Positions 58,677 to 64,000 of a DNA stretch of 64,000 nt are shown here, piece after piece. Source of the DNA: Heterobasidion occidentale (taxonomy: Eukaryota; Basidiomycota; Agaricomycetes; Russulales; Bondarzewiaceae). The notes beneath the pieces were generated by a model. That model was not told the origin of the DNA. It worked only from the letters and a program-made list of their open reading frames with translations, and made no database searches. Each line of letters starts with the position of its first letter. Position 1 is the first letter of the stretch. The stretch covers positions 2,914,001-2,978,000 of the forward strand of contig JBCAQO010000002.1 of assembly GCA_039111635.1 (NCBI GenBank). The letters are read 5' to 3'. Made by a program: the position numbers and the translations under genes.

Positions 58677-60405
58677 ATGGCTTCCGCTCCCGATGTGCAA
58701 GTCAACGGAAACGCGACATTGAGCGATTGGCCGAATCGGTACTACCATGTCGATCAGATCCTCGACCGACCGGGCCCCCGAACAGATCCCTCGTTTATGG
58801 CTGGGGAAGGCGTACGCAGCCAGTATACATACGCCTCCCAGCGCCATCTCTGACGTGTCTTTCTTGTGCGTCAAACTGGGTAGGTGAAGGACTTTCTGCG
58901 CAACCAATGCAAGATACTCGTCATTGGCGCCGGCGGCTTGGGGTGCGAGATCCTGTCGAACCTCGCGCTCTCCGGGTTCAAGGATATTCACGTCATCGAC
59001 ATGGATACGATCGATATTAGTAATCTTAATAGACAGTTCTTGTTCAGGTGCAGCTATCTCTTCTCCTGAATACTCATCAGAACGAGACTGAAGGTATATC
59101 TCGCGAAGACCAAAGGATGTCGGCCAGCCGAAAGCCATTGTCGCAGCAGATTTTGTGATGAAGCGTGTTCCAGGAGTAAAAGTGACTCCGTAAGTTCTTT
59201 TTAAGCCGCGTGTTCTGCTCGATTTATGGCTGCCTAAAGGTACTATGGCAAGATTCAGGACAAAGACGACGACTATTACCTGCAATTCAATCTGGTGATC
59301 TGCGGGCTCGACTCCGTGGAGGCACGTCGATGGATTAACGCGACACTCGTCAACCTAGTGGACCCGGAGAATCCGGAGAGCCTGAAGCCCCTCATAGACG
59401 GTGGTACAGAAGGTCAGATATCTGTTTACCGCATTCCTGTAAAATTAGAGATTGATTTCAGCTGTCTGTAGGTTTCAAGGGACAAGCTCGCGTGATTCTG
59501 CCGACCGTGACTTCGTGTTATGAATGCTCTCTCGACATGCTCAATAAAACCAACCGCGTTCCCAGCGTTTTTCCCATCTGCACCATCGCCAACACACCCC
59601 GTCTTCCTGAGCATTGCATAGAATGGGCATCGGTACTTGAGTGGCCGCGCGTAAAAGGAGGTATGATGTCACGTTAGTGACATGACATGCTCCTTACTCT
59701 CTCACTGCAGACAAAAAGATGGACACAGATGATCCAGAGCATATCAGTTGGCTGTACTCAGTTGCTCTGGCACGAGCGAAAGAGTTCAAGATCGAGGGTG
59801 TTACCTGGTCCCTTACTCAGGGCGTCGTAAAGAACATCATCCCTGCTATCGCCTCGACGAATGCCATCATTGCAGGTGAGTGTACGCTATACAGTCCATT
59901 CGAATGTACTTATAGTCTTTTCAACAAAGCATCCTGCTGTAACGAAGCGTTCAAGATAGCGACGAGTTCTGCCGCTTATCTGAACAACTACTTCATGCTC
60001 ATCGGGACCGACAGTGTATATTCATACACATTTGAGCATGAGAAGCGAGAGGACTGCCCTGTATGCGGTGGAGAGTCCCTTGACATATCAATCTCTAGGG
60101 ACTGGACAGTTGATCAATTGATCGAGATGCTCGTCGAAAAGCAAGACATGTAAGTTCGCGTTCTTTGGGCAAACATAAGGCTAGCCGTAATCATATGTGT
60201 AACTTTCATTTTTAGTCAGATCAAAAAGCCATCATTGTCGACTCCAGAAAAGCAGATCTACTTCCAAGCTCCGCCCCAGCTCGAAGAGGCGACGCGGCCG
60301 AACTTAGAGAAGAAGGTGTCGGATCTAGTAGCGGATGGTGGTGAGGTGACCGTGACCGCAGCATCGCTACCTTTCAGCTTATCGTTGCGAATCACGTATG
60401 TGTAA
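58677..60405 (+). CDS. UBA3: Uba3, catalytic subunit of the NEDD8-activating enzyme
   Basis: With Ula1 it activates NEDD8, which is passed to cullins. ATG 58677 begins [11 protein letters not shown]. The ATP-binding E1 fold: [20 protein letters not shown] (GxGxxG), [20 protein letters not shown] (NxxRQFL), then [14 protein letters not shown] and [17 protein letters not shown]. The catalytic Cys lies in [21 protein letters not shown] zinc-binding pair is CYECSLDM with DCPVCGGES. The C-terminal ubiquitin-fold part begins [17 protein letters not shown] and ends LRITYV with taa at 60403-60405. Introns are short, and one follows the AGE of exon 1. The gene shares a 354-bp divergent promoter with RCL1. 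It is relevant that a cullin-like protein is encoded 19 kb away, but no direct link is shown. Confidence 0.94.
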
Positions 60406-60841
60406 TAATATCAATACCACAAGTAGACGCCAGTCACAATTGTATATCATTTCCCCATCCTTGAACTGCTTGAATCCCAATGCCGTGGATGTCGCGGCTA
60501 ATGAGTGATCGAGCAGAACGAAGACGAATTTTCGTCTTTGTCTATGAGTGCTAACTCGACATATATTCAAGCATGTCACTGCAAACCAAATACGGGAAAG
60601 CACTGAGATCGAAAGATAAATCTTGAGGAAAACACCTCTTTGTCTAAAGACTTGCTCCCAGTCCGCATACCTCCCTCAGAACGCCGGAGCAGGCCGAAGC
60701 CAGGAACTAAGGTTAGGGCTTGCTTACTCGCCCATATGTCCATTGCTCGCGACGCACTGTCGAACATCCAACTTAGTCTCTGTCACCGACTACAACAGTG
60801 CCCCTCATTATCTGTATTATCACACCCGCTACTCCTGAAAT
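60406..60841. other. intergenic
   Basis: This contains the UBA3 3' UTR and the promoter of the SLT11-like gene, which read in the same direction. I see no additional gene or repeat. Confidence 0.4.
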
Positions 60842-62157
60842 ATGCCACCAAAAGCCGACATCAACAAAGCAGGCTGGGAGCAGAGCGAATTTCCTATACT
60901 TTGTGAAACTTGTGCGTACCGCCACCTTGCTCGATTATTCGGCGTGTTCTGACACCCTTTGAGGTTTGGGAGACAACGCTTTTGTGCGCATGGTGAGTCA
61001 AACATATACAGCTACAGTACACACACAGGCTGACACTCGGTGCAGTCAAAACAAGAATATGGTCGCTCCTGCGGCACGTGTGCACGGCCCTTCACCGTCT
61101 TTCGTTGGAATCCCGGTGCAGGCATGCGCTTCAAAACGACTGTGATTTGCCAAACGTGCGCGAAGATCAAGAATGTCTGCCAGACTTGTTTGCTCGACCT
61201 CGAATACGGCCTGCCTACCCAGGTCCGCGATACTGCGTTAGCGTTACAGAATGAGGCGCCGACGAGTGAGATCAACAGAGAGTACTATGCACAGAATATG
61301 GACGGGAAGGTGCGTTTGGCCGCTATCGTGGCGCTGCTAGGATTCCTGACAAATAGAGCTCAGCTGGAAGGGAATCAGAGCTTGTTGGATGCCGGCCGAG
61401 CATCATCGGCTGGGAAGGAGATGTTGAAGCAGCTTGCTCGGACGGACCCCTACTATAAACGTAACCGTCCCCATGTGTGCTCATTTTTGCCAAGGGGGAT
61501 TGTAAGCGTGGTACTGAGTGTCCATACAGGTATGTACTCGAAGTTTTGATGCTCCGTTTGCACTTCAAACACCACTCTCTAACCCACGACTTCAGGCACG
61601 AAAGCCGATAGATAATGAGCTGTCAAAGCAGAATATTCAAGATCGATATCACGGGCGCAACGACCCTGTAGCGAAAAAAATCATGTCTACCCACGCTACG
61701 AATCAGGGTTTGGCGCCTCCCGAAGACCAGTCTATCGTACGCACATTTCCAACTTCGTCTATAATGTTCCTCACACCTCGTGCGCTCGATATAGATGTCC
61801 CTCTTTCTTTCATCCCTCCCTACTGCCGCCACCGAGACAACGATCCGCACCCGTGTGCTTCAATCGCTTCCGACATACAACCAGCCCAAGTACGGTCAAT
61901 CGTGCATGTTTCCAAGTCAAGGTACATTTCCTTTCCCTGACTGCTTCTTGCTGCTCATTATGTGCTTCACTATGTATGTACCTTGCTTCGCGTTCAGATG
62001 CGCATTCATCAACTTCAGGGACCGTACCTCCGCGGAGCGCGCTGCCGAAGCTTGGGCGAATGGGCTTGACATGGACGGTGAACGGCTCGCGGTGCGGTGG
62101 GGACGAAGCAAGAACACCGCCAAGCCCAGTCCGATAGCGCAGACTGTAGTGACATAG
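60842..62157 (+). CDS. pre-mRNA splicing factor Slt11/Cwf5 (RBM22)
   Basis: RBM22 contacts U6 and the intron in the catalytic spliceosome. ATG 60842 begins [20 protein letters not shown]. The N-terminal zinc domain includes [53 protein letters not shown] and [14 protein letters not shown]. Then a CCCH finger ([19 protein letters not shown]), a [14 protein letters not shown] segment and an RRM (LFLSSLP ... [35 protein letters not shown]), ending AQTVVT. As given, the reading frame breaks three times, each equivalent to one missing base: in the T run 61484-61488, the A run 61601-61603, and at 61890/61891. All three fall in conserved parts of an essential gene. I therefore read them as sequence errors rather than evidence of a pseudogene. 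Confidence 0.85.
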
Positions 62158-62456
62158 GCGATCGAAGCATGTAGCCTTCCCTTTATTTTCTTTCCATCAG
62201 TAAATTCCATGTAGGATGTATACGTTGTTGTGGTACTATTTAATGAATCCTTCCGTCGGTAGAGGGTATCTCTTGATGTGAATGTCATTACTTAGTCATA
62301 ACAATAATGAGGTCATCAATTTTGAGAGGTGGGAAGGAAAGAATGAAGAAGGTGATAAGTATAGTGAACGAATATAACCGCAAGCAGAAAAGACGTGAGT
62401 GTGGATCCAGCAAAGGAATGGCTATAATGGCTATAAAGAGGCCGAACGTAGCATTC

Positions 62457-63721
62457 CTACGCTACCAAAAGCCCTCCAACAAGCACGGATACTAGCCAAG
62501 TTGCGAGTGGCTGAATGTTAGTGCTTGTCGCAAGAGCACGCCCAAAGTTGACCAGCCCAGGTCCAGCTGTTTGTAAAAAACGAGTGCGATAAACATCAAG
62601 CGCGTCGAAGCAACAATATGGATGGAAGACGTACGGCAGATCCCCTCCATCCCCCAACCGACACCGAACACCGCAGCCCCGGTCACGAGGCGCCAGTCGA
62701 CCTTCGCACTGCTCTTTGGACAAAGCCCCCGTCCCCATTTGCGGTACAAGGCTGTAGCGAGTGGGAGCGCACCCACTGCAAGAAAAGCGAGGGATGGATC
62801 AAAAGAGGAGTTGAAGGGAAGAATCAGGAACGAAAGCACGCGTTGAGGGGACGTCAGGTTCGAGAGGCGAAGGGCAAGCGAGAAGGACACGGCGGTCAGA
62901 AAGGAGGTCACTATACGACGATGCGAATACGTTTCGTTGTAAACTTTTGGCTCCTTGTCTGAGTCAGGAGGTGACAACTATGAATTGCAAGGTCAGACAT
63001 TAAAAGCGAACAATGCTAGCGGGTGCGTACAAGATATTGCACAACCAACGCGCTGAGCATCGAGACGCTTGAACCGACCATAAAAGTCGTGCCATGGTCC
63101 CCTAGGGTATAATCAGCGGGTCCGGCTGCTATGAGTCTACTGCTATGCAACACGTGGGTAGTGAGGACTCCAGTAATGAAAAAGGTAGCCGTCGCTACGA
63201 TGGATCTTCAGAGTTGCCGAATAAGTATAAAGAGGATGTCCCATAGGCGCCGAGCGCATACCGAGGAGATAAGCGTGACAGCCCACAAATCATATGTCTA
63301 TATATACTGCTCGTCAAGGGCTCTCTTCTTAGACGAGATGCTGAGCGGACATACCCAGACGTGCAGCCGTTGCTCAACTAAAGACAGACCAGAGTGATCC
63401 TCCAAGTCAGCCCACGGCGCGTGTCAGATCGCAAGCGGCACATACCTTGGTCCCCAATCCAACCAAGACCCCAGAGGCAATCAAAGTAGATAATGGTGCT
63501 TCCGACATCTGGGGCCCGGGGCCCTCGATAGCCCCAACGACGATGCCGCCAAGCAGCAACCCTAGCACTGAAGCAGCATCCTCCTTGCCGCCCTTCACGG
63601 CTCTGTGGAGAAATCCTGCTATCCCAAACACGGTCCCATTGAGCATGAGGAGAGTGTGCACGGGCAGCGCGAGCCCTATGCCTCCTAGGAAAGATTGCAG
63701 GGGAGTGCTGCCGGTGGCCAT
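62457..63721 (-). CDS. YeeE/YedE-family sulfur-compound transporter
   Basis: An inner-membrane transporter of the DUF395/YeeE family, whose prokaryotic members import thiosulfate. The start is ATG 63721 (MATGSTPLQSFLGGIGLALP). Two repeat halves are present. The first ends SNGCTSGHMICGLSRLSPR after splicing, with the conserved Cys of the GC-x-SGH motif. The second includes YRKWGRGLCPKSSAKVDWRL, TGAAVFGVGWGMEGIC and PGPGLVNFGRA, again with a C and GPG. About ten hydrophobic segments are visible (e.g. ALPVHTLLMLNGTVFGIAGF, SIVATATFFITGVLTTHVLH). The last exon ends SVLVGGLLVA, stop 62459-62457. Introns carry normal ends and keep frame. The substrate in fungi is not established. Confidence 0.88.
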
Positions 63722-64000
63722 TGCATGAGCAGGACAGGGAACGTACACCAAAGTGTGCGTGCGCGGGTGCGCGGAGAGACAGGATGCAACGGCGGCATTG
63801 CGAGGACGGAGGGTGGGCTTATAAGCGGACCCTCACAGACTGAGGCTGGGTCCGAGTGTCCGAGTCGCCAGAAATGAAGACTGAATCTAACATGGAGATC
63901 GTCACGTGAACCCGCATGATTTGCTGACGCTGACGCGCGATTCGCTTCCTCAGCAGGTCCCGCATCCTGCCCTGTTCTGTGGATGGTAGTGGATGGTGTG
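63722..64000. other. upstream region of the YeeE/YedE gene
   Basis: Probable promoter of the leftward transporter gene. It contains two copies of a cacgtg/gcgcg-type GC-rich stretch (63757-63770 gcgtgcgcgg, 63905 cacgtgaacc). No gene is supported before the window ends. Confidence 0.3.

Noticed and set aside
61475..61500. 20-nt GT...AG segment in RBM22 read as an ultrashort intron
   Set aside because: Removing it would delete part of the conserved CCCH finger (CSFFAK). Adding one T restores the finger instead.

Overview
The window comes from the nuclear genome of a filamentous basidiomycete, most likely an agaricomycete. Genes are intron-dense, with GT-AG introns of roughly 48-70 nt. The recognisable proteins are fungal: an Npr2-type GATOR1 subunit, a membrane-anchored casein kinase I, a fungal-style JmjC/zinc-finger protein and a fungal YeeE/YedE transporter. 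Genes are tightly packed on both strands. There is no operon structure, CRISPR array, phage or recognisable intact transposon. Coordinates of spliced genes run from start codon to stop codon; exon joins are given where I worked them out by eye.

Layout. 0.2-7.8 kb: a large XMAP215/Stu2 microtubule polymerase. 8.2-14.7 kb: an unrecognised protein, a mitochondrial (SLC25) carrier and an Rrn6-like Pol I factor. 14.9-25.4 kb: a compact housekeeping block made of mitoribosomal uL3m, a small secreted protein, tRNA-Phe, XAP5/FAM50, mitoribosomal uS13m, TRAPP subunit Bet3, rRNA methyltransferase Bud23, the mitochondrial AAA chaperone Bcs1 and the GTPase Ran. Many of these are divergent pairs separated by only 105-180 bp.

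26.4-32.9 kb: a 14-spanner-type MFS exporter and the GID E3 ligase substrate receptor Gid4/Vid24. 32.9-39.3 kb: a gene-poor stretch holding a stand-alone cullin-N-terminal-like gene and, 1.2 kb upstream, a decayed tandem copy with two in-frame TAG stops. 40.1-42.3 kb: casein kinase I. 43.3-50.6 kb: a JmjC protein, an RNF212/Zip3-like meiotic RING protein and a LEA_2-like membrane protein. 51.0-63.7 kb: a DUF726 alpha/beta-hydrolase (disrupted), a tyrosine phosphatase, Npr2, Rcl1, Uba3, the splicing factor Slt11/RBM22 and a YeeE/YedE transporter.

Functional themes are ordinary cell biology scattered along a chromosome: ribosome biogenesis (Bud23, Rcl1, Rrn6-like), mitochondria (uL3m, uS13m, Bcs1, carrier), ubiquitin-type systems (Gid4, Uba3, RING, cullin-like) and nutrient signalling (Npr2, Gid4, CK1).

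The most notable points are three. First, the N-terminal-only cullin-like gene and its pseudogene. Second, several otherwise well-conserved genes (RBM22, XMAP215, LEA_2, DUF726) show one-base frame slips. Those in RBM22 sit in short homopolymers and look more like consensus-sequence errors than biology. Third, the zinc-binding-like N-terminus of Gid4 is unusual. I did not find convincing evidence of a wholly new system.
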